The notes under the pieces are model-generated. The model did no database searches. It saw only the letters and a list, made by a program, of their open reading frames with translations, and was not told where the DNA came from. This document shows, piece after piece, positions 1 to 9,039 of a stretch of DNA of 64,000 nt (within the stretch, counting starts at the first letter, position 1; every line of letters begins with the position of its first letter). The position numbers and the translations under genes were made by a program. The DNA comes from Thermomicrobiales bacterium. Its GTDB lineage: Bacteria; Chloroflexota; Chloroflexia; Thermomicrobiales; UBA6265. The stretch lies in NCBI GenBank assembly GCA_023957115.1, contig JAMLHN010000001.1:218708-282707 (forward strand), given 5' to 3'.

Positions 1-1
1 C

Positions 2-1321
2 GAATTGCTGAACCAATGCGCCGATATCGAGGCAGAATCGGCCCACGATTCGTACGAAGCGAGCCTGATCCGGGTGACCCGGCGCCACTATGAGCTGGCG
101 CGCCGGGTTCCGGTCGAATTGGAAGGGCGCCTCGCACAAGCGTCGGCGGAGGGGTTTGCGCTCTGGCGGGATGCACGGGCGGACAATGACTTTGCGGCGT
201 TCCTGCCGGCGCTCGAAAAGCAGATCGAGCTCCGTACTGAGTACATTGCATGTTTCGATTCGACCGATTCACCCTATGACGTTTTGCTGGATCGATTCGA
301 GGAGGGGCAGACCGTTGCCAAGGTCGCTCCGGTGCTCGACCGGCTCAAACCGCGATTGATCGAGCTGACCAAAGCCGTCCAGGCGAATCAGGACAAGGTC
401 AGCGACGCCATGCTGCACGGGTTCTTCCCCAAGAACGGGCAGGAAAAGCTCTCCGACGATATCGCTGCCCTACTGGGCGCCACCGAGACCAACTGGCGCG
501 TGGTCGAAACGGTACACCCGTTCCAGCAGAGCTTCGGCACGACCGACATTCGTCTGGCCACCCGATACGATGAGGCGTTCTTTTCCACCTCCTTCTACGG
601 AACGATTCATGAATTCGGGCACGGGCTCTATGAAGCCCAGATCGACCCTTCCCTGAATCGGACCCCACTGGCGACCGGCGTTTCGATGACGGTGCACGAA
701 TCGCAGAGCCGGTTGATGGAGAACCTGGTCGGGCGGGGGCGCCCCTTCATCACCTATGCATGGCCGAAGATTCGGGAGACATTCCCTGAGCAGTTCGACC
801 GCTACGGATCGGAGGACTTCTACCGGGCGGTCAACCGCATGCACCCGTCGTTCATCCGGGTCGAGGCCGACGAGCTGACCTATGGATTGCACATCATCCT
901 GCGGTTCGAGATCGAGCGGGATCTTTTCGAAGGCCGTCTGGCCGCGAAGGATCTACCCGAAGCCTGGAACGGACGCATGAAGGAATACCTCGGCGTCGAT
1001 GTGCCCAGCGATGCGGACGGCGTGCTGCAAGACGTGCACTGGTCGGAAGGGCTCTTTGGCTACTTCCCGGACTACCTGCTCGGATCCGTCCTCTCTGTGC
1101 AGATCTGGGAGAAGATGCTAGGCGATCTCCCCGATCTCGAGACGCAGATCGAGAATGGCGAATTCGGCGCGTTGCGCGCTTGGCTCGGCGAGCGTGTGCA
1201 TTGGTCCGGGAGCAAGTTCACTCCGGACGAAACGATCGAGCGCGTGGCCGATGGCCCGCTCGATCCAGAACCCTATCTCCGCTACCTGGAAGCCAAGATC
1301 GACGATTTGTACGGCATTTGA
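2..1321 (+). CDS. M32 family metallocarboxypeptidase (Taq type), 5' end outside window
   Basis: Zinc carboxypeptidase that removes C-terminal residues from peptides, probably cytosolic. The frame is open from base 2, and family members have about 500 residues against about 439 seen, so roughly 60 N-terminal residues are cut off by the window edge. Counting from the TTG at base 5, the zinc motif HEFGH lies at residues 202-206 and the M32 hallmark HESQS at 231-235. The C-terminal family blocks DELTYGLHIILRFEIE and QDVHWSEGLFGYFP are also present. It is followed after about 94 bases by the luciferase-like gene on the same strand; co-transcription is possible but not shown. Confidence 0.93.
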   Translation, partial: ELLNQCADIEAESAHDSYEASLIRVTRRHYELARRVPVELEGRLAQASAEGFALWRDARADNDFAAFLPALEKQIELRTEYIACFDSTDSPYDVLLDRFEEGQTVAKVAPVLDRLKPRLIELTKAVQANQDKVSDAMLHGFFPKNGQEKLSDDIAALLGATETNWRVVETVHPFQQSFGTTDIRLATRYDEAFFSTSFYGTIHEFGHGLYEAQIDPSLNRTPLATGVSMTVHESQSRLMENLVGRGRPFITYAWPKIRETFPEQFDRYGSEDFYRAVNRMHPSFIRVEADELTYGLHIILRFEIERDLFEGRLAAKDLPEAWNGRMKEYLGVDVPSDADGVLQDVHWSEGLFGYFPDYLLGSVLSVQIWEKMLGDLPDLETQIENGEFGALRAWLGERVHWSGSKFTPDETIERVADGPLDPEPYLRYLEAKIDDLYGI

Positions 1322-1333
1322 CGAGTTCAGTGT

Positions 1334-1393
1334 CCGAGGCCCGGAGGCCGGAGAAGTCGGTGGCCGTTGTCGATCGCTCTCCGGACTCCGGAC
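1334..1393. repeat. Short heptamer repeats in spacer
   Basis: Two runs of 7-bp units lie between the carboxypeptidase and the oxidoreductase. At 1334-1354 there are CCGAGGC, CCGGAGG and CCGGAGA; at 1380-1393 TCCGGAC occurs twice exactly. They belong to the 7-bp-periodic spacer pattern seen at many other places in the window. Confidence 0.5.
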
Positions 1394-1415
1394 CAGAAGA
1401 AGAAAGGAGCCCCAC

Positions 1416-2378
1416 ATGGGTATCAAATTCGGCATTTTCACGCCACAGGGTTGGCGGCGGGATCTCAATCAGATTGCCGATCCGTACGAGCAGTACGAGG
1501 CGATGACCAACGTCGGTCGAGTGGCGGATGCGGGCTCCTGGGATTCGATCTGGGTCTACGATCATTTCCACACGACGCCGTATGCCGAGCTGGATACGAC
1601 ATTCGAATGTTGGACGATCACATCCACGCTGGTGCGTGACACGAAACGGGTGAATGTCGGTCAGATGGTTGGCTGCAACGGCTATCGCAACCCGTCTCTA
1701 TACGCCAAGATCTCCTCGACCGTCGATGTGGCCAGCAATGGCCGGCTCTACGCGGGTATCGGCGCGGGGTGGTACGAGGCGGAATGGAAGGCCTACGGCT
1801 ATCTCTGGGTGGAAACACCGCAGCGGATGGGAATGTTCCGTGAGGCGGTGCAGATCATCACGAAGATGTGGACCGAGGATTACCCAGAGTTTCAGGGGAA
1901 GTACTACACGATCGACAAACCCATCAATGAGCCGAAGGGGATCCGCAAACCGCATCCGATGTTCTGGATCGGCGGCAGCGGCGAACAGGTGACGCTGAAA
2001 CTGGTGGCGCAGTATGGCGACGCCTGCAATGTGATGGGCGATGTGGAGACCGTCGGCCACAAGCTTGGGGTGCTCAAAGGGCATTGCGAGACGGTCGGGC
2101 GCAACTATGATGATCTGGTGAAATCGACCCAGATTCGGGTTCATCTCATCGAAGAAGGCGAAGATCCTGAAAAAGCGTCAGAAGCGGTGCGCCAGGGGAT
2201 CCCGTTCGATGAATTTGCCAGCGGTTTTCTGATCGGCACCCCGAAGGATGTTGCCGAAAAAGTCGAGCAGATGGCCGAGGTCGGGGTCGACTACGTGATC
2301 ATGTATGTCACGCAGGTTGCCTACGAACCGGCATTGGTCGACCTGCTCGACCGCGAAGTTGTGAGAAAGTTCGCCTGA
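1416..2378 (+). CDS. Luciferase-like (LLM) F420-dependent oxidoreductase
   Basis: 320-residue flavin/F420 oxidoreductase of the bacterial luciferase-like superfamily, predicted to be a cytosolic TIM barrel. The N-terminal strand KFGIFTPQG, the block WDSIWVYDHFH, GRLYAGIGAGWYEAEW and the substrate-side PMFWIGGSGE are typical of class F420-dependent LLM enzymes. The ATG at 1416 was chosen because GGAG lies about 7 bases upstream; an in-frame extension upstream has no family-like sequence. It heads a same-strand run with two aldo/keto reductases, an amidohydrolase and an ABC importer, so it may oxidise the imported compound. The substrate is unknown. Confidence 0.88.
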   Translation: MGIKFGIFTPQGWRRDLNQIADPYEQYEAMTNVGRVADAGSWDSIWVYDHFHTTPYAELDTTFECWTITSTLVRDTKRVNVGQMVGCNGYRNPSLYAKISSTVDVASNGRLYAGIGAGWYEAEWKAYGYLWVETPQRMGMFREAVQIITKMWTEDYPEFQGKYYTIDKPINEPKGIRKPHPMFWIGGSGEQVTLKLVAQYGDACNVMGDVETVGHKLGVLKGHCETVGRNYDDLVKSTQIRVHLIEEGEDPEKASEAVRQGIPFDEFASGFLIGTPKDVAEKVEQMAEVGVDYVIMYVTQVAYEPALVDLLDREVVRKFA

Positions 2379-2419
2379 CCGGCTTCCAGATTTCACGATC
2401 GAGAGGACTGAGCGCGCAG

Positions 2420-3379
2420 GTGAGCAACGATCGACTGAAGCGTCGCCGGTTCGGCAGGTCCTCGCTGGAGGTGCCGCCGATCGCGGTCGGCTGCGCCCCG
2501 CTGGGGGATATGCGTGAGACCTTCCTCTATTCAGTGCCGGAAGATCAGGCGGTTGCCACCGTGCTCGCCGCGCTGGCTAGCCCGATCGATTACATCGATA
2601 CGGCAGCCTGGTATGGCGACGGTGAGAGTGAGCGGCGCGTCGGGCTGGCGTTGAAGGAACTGGGCGGTCTGCCGGACGGCGCGATCCTCCAGACGAAGAT
2701 CGGACGGCCGCCTGATTCGTTCGACTTCAGCGGTGAGGTGGTCAAGCGACGGTTCGAGCGCAGTATGGAATTGCTCGGCGTCGATCGTTTCGACACGGTG
2801 TTTCTCCATGGACCGGAAGCGACCACATTCGAGGACGCGATGTCGCCCGGCGGTCCGGTCGAGGTGCTTCGCGGCTATTACGAGCAAGGCGTTTTCGACC
2901 ATTTCGGCGTCGCGTCGGATATCAGCGATGTCGATCTCCAATATCTGAAAACCGGTTTGTTCGATGCGGTCATCTCATCGAATCGGTACACGCTGCTCAA
3001 CATCAATTCGGACGAGCTCTTTTCGTATGCCGCCCAGCATGGCATCGCAGTGCTGAACGCTGCACCCTATGGCAGCGGCATCCTGGCGCGAGGCGCCGCG
3101 GCCTACCCGCGCTATTTCTACCGGCCGGCTCCGCAGGCGATGATCGACCGGGCGCTGGCGATCGAGGCGATTTGCGTGCGGTACGACGTGCCGCTGCCGG
3201 CAGTCGCATTGCAGTTTTCGCTGCGAGATTTGCGCATCACGGTCACGATTGCAGGAATGAGCCGTCCTGAACGAATCCAGGAAACCATCGACTACGCCAC
3301 ACTCGAAATCCCCGACGAACTCTGGGATGAAATCGAGGCGCTCGGACCGCCGGACCGGTCCGATCCAACAGGTACATGA
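2420..3379 (+). CDS. Aldo/keto reductase, copy 1 of a tandem pair
   Basis: 319-residue NAD(P)-dependent aldo/keto reductase, closest in appearance to the sugar/aldose 1-dehydrogenase branch (LGD, fucose or galactose dehydrogenase type). The catalytic tetrad is visible: Asp in YIDTA, Tyr in WYGDG, Lys in LQTKIG and His in VFLHG. The C-terminal VTIAGMSRPERI is the cofactor-end motif. The GTG start at 2420 sits 41 bases after the LLM gene, with GAGAGG upstream. The next gene is a close paralogue, which points to a local duplication. A role in oxidising a sugar- or lactol-like product of this cluster is inference. Confidence 0.92.
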   Translation: MSNDRLKRRRFGRSSLEVPPIAVGCAPLGDMRETFLYSVPEDQAVATVLAALASPIDYIDTAAWYGDGESERRVGLALKELGGLPDGAILQTKIGRPPDSFDFSGEVVKRRFERSMELLGVDRFDTVFLHGPEATTFEDAMSPGGPVEVLRGYYEQGVFDHFGVASDISDVDLQYLKTGLFDAVISSNRYTLLNINSDELFSYAAQHGIAVLNAAPYGSGILARGAAAYPRYFYRPAPQAMIDRALAIEAICVRYDVPLPAVALQFSLRDLRITVTIAGMSRPERIQETIDYATLEIPDELWDEIEALGPPDRSDPTGT

Positions 3380-3410
3380 TCGGAATCGAACGTTCGTCAA
3401 AGGAGAGGAC

Positions 3411-4388
3411 GTGGGCAAGGATCTACTGAACCGCCGGAAATTCGGCAACACCGCGTTGGAAGTTCCACCGGTGGCCATGGGATGCGCGCCGCTTGGCGAC
3501 ATGCTGGACACTTTCCTCTACTCGGTACCCGAGGATGAAGCGATCGCCACCGTGAAGGCGGCGCTGGCGAGTCCGTTCGACTACATCGACACCGCCGCAC
3601 TCTACGGCGACGGGGTCAGCGAGCAACGGGTCGGGCAGGCGCTGAAGGAACTGGGTGGTTTGCCGGACGGGGCCGTGCTGCAAACCAAGGCGGGACGCAA
3701 TCCGGTCGACAACGATTACAGCGGCGAGACGGTCAAGCGGAGGTTCGAGCGAAGTCTCGAGCTGCTTGGGGTCGATCACCTGGATACCGTCTTCCTACAC
3801 GATGCCGAGTGGACCACCTTCGATGCCGCCATGGCGCCGGGTGGTCCAGTCGAGGTGCTGCGTAGCTATCAGGATCAGGGTGTGTTCGACTATCTCGGGG
3901 TTGCCTCGGGACCGAACGAGGTCGAGCTGCAATACATCGAGACTGGACTCTTCGATGCGGTTATCACCCACAACCGGTATACGTTGCTGAATACCAACGC
4001 CGATCCATTGATCGACGCAGCGGCGGCGCGTGGTCTGGCGGTGCTGAATGCGGCTCCGTATGGCAGCGGCATGCTTTCGCGAGGGCCAGATTCGTATCCA
4101 CGGTATGCCTACCAGCAGGCGCCGGAACATCTGATCGAACGGACCGAGCAGATTCGCGAGATCTGCAATCGACACGGGGTTCCGCTTGCGGCCGCCGCAT
4201 TGCAATTCTCGATGCTCGATCCGCGGATCACGGTCACGATTGTCGGCATGAGCCGTCCAGAGCGCATTGCCAGCACGGTCGAGTTGGCGTCGATCGACAT
4301 TCCGAACCAGGTCTGGGATGAGATCGAGGCGCTCGGGCCGGCCGATGCGGACGATCCCGAAATCTATCGCTTCAAGGACAAGAAGTAG
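3411..4388 (+). CDS. Aldo/keto reductase, copy 2 of a tandem pair
   Basis: 325-residue paralogue of the preceding reductase, alignable without gaps over most of its length (VPPVAMGCAPLGDM against VPPIAVGCAPLGDM, and VTIVGMSRPERI near the end). The tetrad Asp (YIDTA), Tyr (LYGDG), Lys (LQTKAG) and His (VFLHD) is intact. The GTG at 3411 is preceded by AGGAGAGG at 3401-3408, a better site than any upstream start. The C-terminus is slightly longer and ends in charged residues (RFKDKK). Both copies look functional, so the pair may have split substrate preference. Confidence 0.92.
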   Translation: MGKDLLNRRKFGNTALEVPPVAMGCAPLGDMLDTFLYSVPEDEAIATVKAALASPFDYIDTAALYGDGVSEQRVGQALKELGGLPDGAVLQTKAGRNPVDNDYSGETVKRRFERSLELLGVDHLDTVFLHDAEWTTFDAAMAPGGPVEVLRSYQDQGVFDYLGVASGPNEVELQYIETGLFDAVITHNRYTLLNTNADPLIDAAAARGLAVLNAAPYGSGMLSRGPDSYPRYAYQQAPEHLIERTEQIREICNRHGVPLAAAALQFSMLDPRITVTIVGMSRPERIASTVELASIDIPNQVWDEIEALGPADADDPEIYRFKDKK

Positions 4389-4397
4389 CGAATAGGT

Positions 4398-4468
4398 CCT
4401 GAGCCCGGAGTCCTAGGCCCTGAGAAGTTGACGGACTCCACTGGACTTTGGACATTGGACACTGGACC
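4398..4468. repeat. Degenerate heptamer tandem repeats
   Basis: Two arrays of four 7-bp units occupy most of the 111-bp spacer. At 4398-4425 the units include CCTGAGC and CCGGAGT; at 4441-4468 they include CTGGACT and two copies of TTGGACA. The period is exactly seven throughout. No coding role is evident. Confidence 0.6.
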
Positions 4469-4499
4469 AAGCGAGCGGAACCGAGTACGAGGAGGAATC

Positions 4500-5750
4500 G
4501 TGGCGAACGCGGAGCAATTCGATTTATTGATCAAGGGTGGCCAGGTGATCGATCCTGGGGCTGGCTATAGCGGCCAGCTCGATGTTGCGGTCGCGGACGG
4601 CAAGGTCGCGACGGTCGAGGCGGGTATCGACGCCGGCCGTGCCGGGAAGGTCGTGGATGCAACCGGCAAGATCGTGACGCCCGGACTCATCGACTTGCAC
4701 ACGCATGTCTATTGGGGATCGACCTTCTGGGGGATCTACCCCGACCCGGTCGCGGCCCGTACCGGGGTGACGACTTGGCTCGATGTCGGGAGCTCCGGCG
4801 GGTACAACTTTCCCGGTCTGCGGAAGTTTATTGTCGAGGAATCGAAGTCCCGCGTCTATGCATTGCTGAATATCTCCTCGATCGGACTGACCGGTCCCAG
4901 TTGGGAGCTCGCCAATCCGGATTACCTGGACGTGGCGCTGGGGCAGACGATCATCGAGGCGAACCGCGACGTCATTGTCGGTGTCAAGGCGCGTATCGAT
5001 ACCAATACAACGCGTAACGTCGGCATCAAGGCGCTCGACATTGCCCGCGAGCTGGCCGAAGCGGTCGATCTCCCGCTGATGATTCACATCGGCGCCGGTC
5101 CTCCAACGATCGACGAGGTGATCGAGCGCCTGCGACCGGGCGACATCATCACGCATTGCTTCACGGGACAGAGCATGAATTTGCTCGATCCCAACGGGCA
5201 GCTCTATCCGCGGGTCGCCGAGCTGCGCGCGCAGGGATTGGTGCTCGATATCGGTCACGGGGCCGGATCGTTCAGCTTCGATACCGCGAGAACGATGCTG
5301 GCCAACGGCGTCATGCCCGATGTCATTTCGACCGATATCCATCAACTGGCCATCCAGGGGCCGTGCTTCGATATGCCGACCACGATCTCCAAATTCCTGG
5401 CAATCGGAATGTCGCTCGAAGACGCAATCGAGCGTTCGACCATCAAACCGGCGCAGGCGATCCATCTGGATCATCTCGGCTCGCTCAAACCGGGAAGTCC
5501 GGCCGATATTGCGATGTTCCACCTCGAAGACGGGGACTACACCTTCCAGGACATCTTCATGAACGAACAGCGGGGAAGCCAGCTGCTGGTCAACGATGCG
5601 ACCTGGATCGATGGTGAAGCGTTGGAGCGAGTTCCCTATCCCGACCTGCAGCCGTGGGCGGTCCTGAATGAGAATCAGCGGTCGAAAATGATCCCGCTGG
5701 TGGAGGTTCCGTTCAAACCGGCGGCGCCGCTCCTTGACAACCGCAAGTAA
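4500..5750 (+). CDS. Amidohydrolase/deacetylase-family metallohydrolase
   Basis: 416-residue binuclear metal hydrolase of the amidohydrolase superfamily, resembling the Ef0837/Atu3266 group, some of which cleave N-acyl or O-acyl small molecules. Metal ligands can be placed: H67 and H69 in LIDLHTHVYWG, a probable carbamylated lysine K163 in GVKARID, H196 in MIHIG, H219 in ITHCF and D279 in ISTDIHQ. The block HVYWGSTFWGI is characteristic of this subgroup. GTG at 4500 follows GGAGG at 4491-4495 and starts just before the DLLIKGG strand; an upstream in-frame ATG at 4428 adds only spacer-repeat sequence. It lies directly upstream of an ABC importer and probably hydrolyses its cargo. Confidence 0.9.
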   Translation: MANAEQFDLLIKGGQVIDPGAGYSGQLDVAVADGKVATVEAGIDAGRAGKVVDATGKIVTPGLIDLHTHVYWGSTFWGIYPDPVAARTGVTTWLDVGSSGGYNFPGLRKFIVEESKSRVYALLNISSIGLTGPSWELANPDYLDVALGQTIIEANRDVIVGVKARIDTNTTRNVGIKALDIARELAEAVDLPLMIHIGAGPPTIDEVIERLRPGDIITHCFTGQSMNLLDPNGQLYPRVAELRAQGLVLDIGHGAGSFSFDTARTMLANGVMPDVISTDIHQLAIQGPCFDMPTTISKFLAIGMSLEDAIERSTIKPAQAIHLDHLGSLKPGSPADIAMFHLEDGDYTFQDIFMNEQRGSQLLVNDATWIDGEALERVPYPDLQPWAVLNENQRSKMIPLVEVPFKPAAPLLDNRK

Positions 5751-5836
5751 AACGTCGCAATGTGCACCGTGCATTCCCAAATTTGTCGAGGTGTGCACGT
5801 TTCGCGTGCGGCCCAAGCAGACGGAGGTCGGTAGCG

Positions 5837-7141
5837 GTGTCGGATCGTAATGTGGTAATCGAGCAATTCGCGGCACATGCCAGGGATCGGCGAATGACCC
5901 GGCGGCAGATCGTGCGCCTGGGGGCGGCCCTCGGTCTTTCTGCGGCCGCCGTCGGCAAAGTGTTGGCCATGCCGGCCTTCGCACAGGACTCGACCGCGTC
6001 ACCCGCGGCCGATGGACCGGTCATGGTCTCCCTGCTCGACCAGGAGATGACCTTCGACGAGATCAAGGCTGCGATTGCGGCCGAGGGCGAGGTCAATGTC
6101 GGCAACTGGACCTATACCGCCAGTGACCAACTGGTGCAACGGTTCCAGCAGTACATCCTCGATGTCTATGGCGAGGAGATCAAGCTCAACTATGCCCAGT
6201 CGCAATCGCCGAGCACCTATCTGACCGAGCTCTATACGGCGGTCGGATCGGGGAATTCTTCTCCGTACGATGTGCTGGCCATCGAAGAGAACTATTACGC
6301 CGAAGTCCAGGCGCAGGCCGCGGCCGAGGGTGTCACCCTGCTGGAGGACTTTCTGCCGTCCGGGTTGATTCCCAACGCCGAGCGGGTCTTCGACAATTTC
6401 AAGAAGGGGTCGTCAGCGGTTGGCTTCCAGGCATCGGCGTCGCCCGCCGTCGTCTACAACCGGGATAAGGTCGACTTCCTGACCGACTGGGACGATCTTG
6501 CCGACGAGCGCCTGAGCGGCAAGCTGCTCATGTGGTTGCCGGGCGATATCACCGGCGGCGGTGTGCTTCTTGGCGTCGCCGCGGCCCTCGGATTGGACTA
6601 TAAAGACCCGGCCCAGATGGAGGAAGCGATCGCGTTCCTGGTCGAAGAGGTCCACCCGAACGTGCTCAAGTACACGGCTGACTTCGGTGAGGCCCAGCAG
6701 CTCTTCCAGAACGAAGTGGTCGATGTCGTGACCTTCTGGAATTCACTCGCGCGCCTGCAGTATCTCAACGGGCAGGAGAACGCGGCGATGCTGGTGGCGG
6801 AATCGGGACAGTACGCGGTCAACGGTTACATGTTCGTGCCGGTCGATCCGCCGCATCCGGTGCTCGCACAGCTCTTCATCGACTGGCGGCTAAGCGACGA
6901 CGCGCAGTTCCCCGACCTCGAATCCTGGGACATCAGCGAGGGCGCCTGGGCCGAGCTGCAAGAGGGCTTCATGGGCGAGTCGTACCAGGATCTCGTGCCG
7001 GACTGGATTGCGGACGCCTATTTCGACTTCTATCCGACGATCGAACAGCTCGAGACGCAGTACCTTGGCGTCGATTGGGACTACTACACCCAGCACTCGG
7101 GCGAGTGGTACGACAAGTGGCTCCAGGGGATTGGGCTTTAG
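5837..7141 (+). CDS. ABC transporter substrate-binding protein, polyamine (PotD-like) type, Tat-exported
   Basis: 434-residue extracellular solute-binding protein. The N-terminus has a twin-arginine motif (RRMTRRQIVR), a hydrophobic stretch and an AFA cleavage region at about residues 18-50, followed by an Ala/Ser/Pro-rich segment. The mature part resembles the spermidine/putrescine family 1 binding fold (YNRDKVDFLTDWDDLADE, GKLLMWLPGDITGGG). GTG at 5837 has ACGGAGG nine bases upstream; the longer reading from 5762 adds no sensible leader. It is the first gene of a complete importer. The ligand is not predictable; the amidohydrolase next door suggests an amide or ester. Confidence 0.85.
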   Translation: MSDRNVVIEQFAAHARDRRMTRRQIVRLGAALGLSAAAVGKVLAMPAFAQDSTASPAADGPVMVSLLDQEMTFDEIKAAIAAEGEVNVGNWTYTASDQLVQRFQQYILDVYGEEIKLNYAQSQSPSTYLTELYTAVGSGNSSPYDVLAIEENYYAEVQAQAAAEGVTLLEDFLPSGLIPNAERVFDNFKKGSSAVGFQASASPAVVYNRDKVDFLTDWDDLADERLSGKLLMWLPGDITGGGVLLGVAAALGLDYKDPAQMEEAIAFLVEEVHPNVLKYTADFGEAQQLFQNEVVDVVTFWNSLARLQYLNGQENAAMLVAESGQYAVNGYMFVPVDPPHPVLAQLFIDWRLSDDAQFPDLESWDISEGAWAELQEGFMGESYQDLVPDWIADAYFDFYPTIEQLETQYLGVDWDYYTQHSGEWYDKWLQGIGL

Positions 7142-7178
7142 CCGAGGTCCTGAGCAGGACTTGAGATCCTGATTCGAG

Positions 7179-7212
7179 CGGGGAGCTGGTTCGGTTCTGA
7201 ATCGGCTCCCCG
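7179..7212 (+). terminator. Intercistronic hairpin after the binding protein
   Basis: CGGGGAGC at 7179-7186 pairs perfectly with GCTCCCCG at 7205-7212 around an 18-base loop. It sits between the binding-protein gene and the permeases, a common position for a partial terminator or mRNA-stabilising hairpin that raises binding-protein output. There is no T tract, so readthrough is expected. Confidence 0.45.
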
Positions 7213-7255
7213 ATTCGACCAAGGTCGACCGAACATTGGTTTCGATTGGTTCGAG

Positions 7256-8155
7256 ATGAAAGAGATTCCTGTTCCGGTCTCGCTGCTGGAGGCGGAAGCG
7301 GCGGAGACCTCGCCGCGCCGGCTACGGCGTGAATCGTTTACCGGGCTCGGGTTGCTGACCCCAGCCATCGTCATCGTCATTCTCTTTTCGCTCGCGCCGT
7401 TGGCCTATCTCGTGCTGGTCAGCTTTACCCGCGAATCGACCTTCTTTTTCAACAATCCGGTCTACACCGGCGGCAACTACCGGACGATCGTCAACCGGTA
7501 TATGCCGCATGTCTGGACGACGATCCGTTTGGCGACATTGGCCTCGATCGTCAATCTCGTCTTCGGCTTTCCCTTTGCCTACATTCTGGCCCGGAAGATC
7601 TCATATCGAGAGCTTGTACGCACGCTGATGGTCTTCCCGCTCGTCGGCCCGCTCTATCTGGCCTTTGGGCTCTATTACGTACTGCTTCCGAACGGTCCCG
7701 GCGCGCCGATCCTCGAATTCCTGGGAATCAACGCGACCAGTCTCCTCTTTTCCGAACCGATGACGATCTTCGGTATGGCGCTCTTCACCTTCCCGTTCAT
7801 GGTCATGAACGTGGTGGCGGCGCTGGCGAACGTCGATCCGACCCTGGAAGAAGCCGCGAGCACGCTCGGGGCCGAGTCGTGGCAAACATTTACCCGGGTG
7901 GTCTTCCCGCTGAGCTGGCCCGGCATCCTCGCCGGGTTCCTCATGTGCTTCGGCTGGAACCTGGGCGTCTATGTCGTACCGATTCTGCTCGGTTCGACCC
8001 CGCAACAACGCGTGCTCTCGTTGACCCTGCAGCAGAAGGCAATGAGCCAGTTCGACTACGGTCTGGCAGCTGCCATGGGCGTTGTGCTGATGGTTCTGGC
8101 ATTCTCGGTGACCTGGATATCGCTCAGGTTCTCGCGAGGAGCATTGGGCGCATGA
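7256..8155 (+). CDS. ABC transporter permease, PotB-like
   Basis: 299-residue inner-membrane permease with about six hydrophobic helices, the first at GLLTPAIVIVILFSLAPLAY (about residues 34-53). The cytoplasmic EAA loop that docks the ATPase is visible as EEAASTLGAESWQTFTRVVFP near residue 200. ATG at 7256 follows weak ribosome-binding sequence. Its stop overlaps the ATG of the next permease in an ATGA (8152-8155), which indicates translational coupling. It is part of the importer formed with the upstream binding protein and downstream ATPase. Confidence 0.9.
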   Translation: MKEIPVPVSLLEAEAAETSPRRLRRESFTGLGLLTPAIVIVILFSLAPLAYLVLVSFTRESTFFFNNPVYTGGNYRTIVNRYMPHVWTTIRLATLASIVNLVFGFPFAYILARKISYRELVRTLMVFPLVGPLYLAFGLYYVLLPNGPGAPILEFLGINATSLLFSEPMTIFGMALFTFPFMVMNVVAALANVDPTLEEAASTLGAESWQTFTRVVFPLSWPGILAGFLMCFGWNLGVYVVPILLGSTPQQRVLSLTLQQKAMSQFDYGLAAAMGVVLMVLAFSVTWISLRFSRGALGA

Positions 8156-9015
8156 GTGGATCCCGGCCGATCGACCTTCCTGCCGGTGTCACGATTCCGG
8201 AGGGGGCCGGTGGCAGCTCCTCGTGGAAAACGGTCCGTACCGTCCTGCAGCATGCCTACATCTGGATCTGGCTCGTCATCTTCGTCATTCCCTTCCTGGC
8301 GACGCTTGTCTATTCGTTCGAATCTCCCAAAGGCGGGTATTCGCTCGAGGCCTACGATTTCGTGAAGGGTGCGTTCCTGGAGAATCTGGTCTACTCGCTC
8401 GAGCTGACATTGATGGCAATCATCGGCAATCTGCTGATCTCCATTCCGGCGGCGTATGCCATCGTTCGCCACAATGTCCCCGGCAAGCGCCTGATTCTGT
8501 CCACCCTGAACGTGTCGCTCTATGCGCCCGCGGCGGTGATGGGGCTCAGCCTGCTCATCACCTACGCCTATCTGCTCGACTTCATGCCGCTCACCCACAG
8601 CACCTGGGGATTGCTCGCGGCGTATGTCGTCGGCACCTTCCCGCTGATGCTCCTCCCGATCATCGTGGCGTTGCGGGATATGCCGATGGTCTATCAGGAA
8701 GCGGCGCACACACTCGGCGCCAGCAGGGCACAATCGCTCTTCCGGATCGAGCTGCCGCTGCTTGGTCCCGGCATCGGGGCCGGTATCCTGATGACGTTCG
8801 TCATCGTCTTCAACGAATTTCTCGTCACGTTGTTCATCGCCGGACCGGAGAACCAGACCGCCGCATTGCGCGTATACGGCTTGACGCGAACCGCTGGATT
8901 CTCCCAATCGACTGCCGCGGCGGCGGCCACGATGCAGCTCGTCTCGTTTGTGGTTGTGCTCGTCTTCTTCAAATTGGTGGGGTCTCGCTATCTGAAGGGG
9001 ACCTACTTTGCCTGA
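8152..9015 (+). CDS. ABC transporter permease, PotC-like
   Basis: 287-residue second permease of the importer. Hydrophobic segments begin at AYIWIWLVIFVIPFLATLVY, and the EAA loop reads QEAAHTLGASRAQSLFRIEL. The start at 8152 is set by the ATGA overlap with the previous permease; the frame is open further upstream but that part only shadows the first permease. The two permeases differ clearly, so the channel is a heterodimer, as is usual for this transporter class. Confidence 0.9.
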   Translation: MSGSRPIDLPAGVTIPEGAGGSSSWKTVRTVLQHAYIWIWLVIFVIPFLATLVYSFESPKGGYSLEAYDFVKGAFLENLVYSLELTLMAIIGNLLISIPAAYAIVRHNVPGKRLILSTLNVSLYAPAAVMGLSLLITYAYLLDFMPLTHSTWGLLAAYVVGTFPLMLLPIIVALRDMPMVYQEAAHTLGASRAQSLFRIELPLLGPGIGAGILMTFVIVFNEFLVTLFIAGPENQTAALRVYGLTRTAGFSQSTAAAAATMQLVSFVVVLVFFKLVGSRYLKGTYFA

Positions 9016-9039
9016 TCGAACCAGCATGCGCTGGCGCCA

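Noticed and set aside
4524..6002. Long minus-strand open frame (492 codons)
   Set aside because: Antisense to the amidohydrolase and binding protein; Arg/Asp/His-rich composition typical of GC-rich shadow frames.
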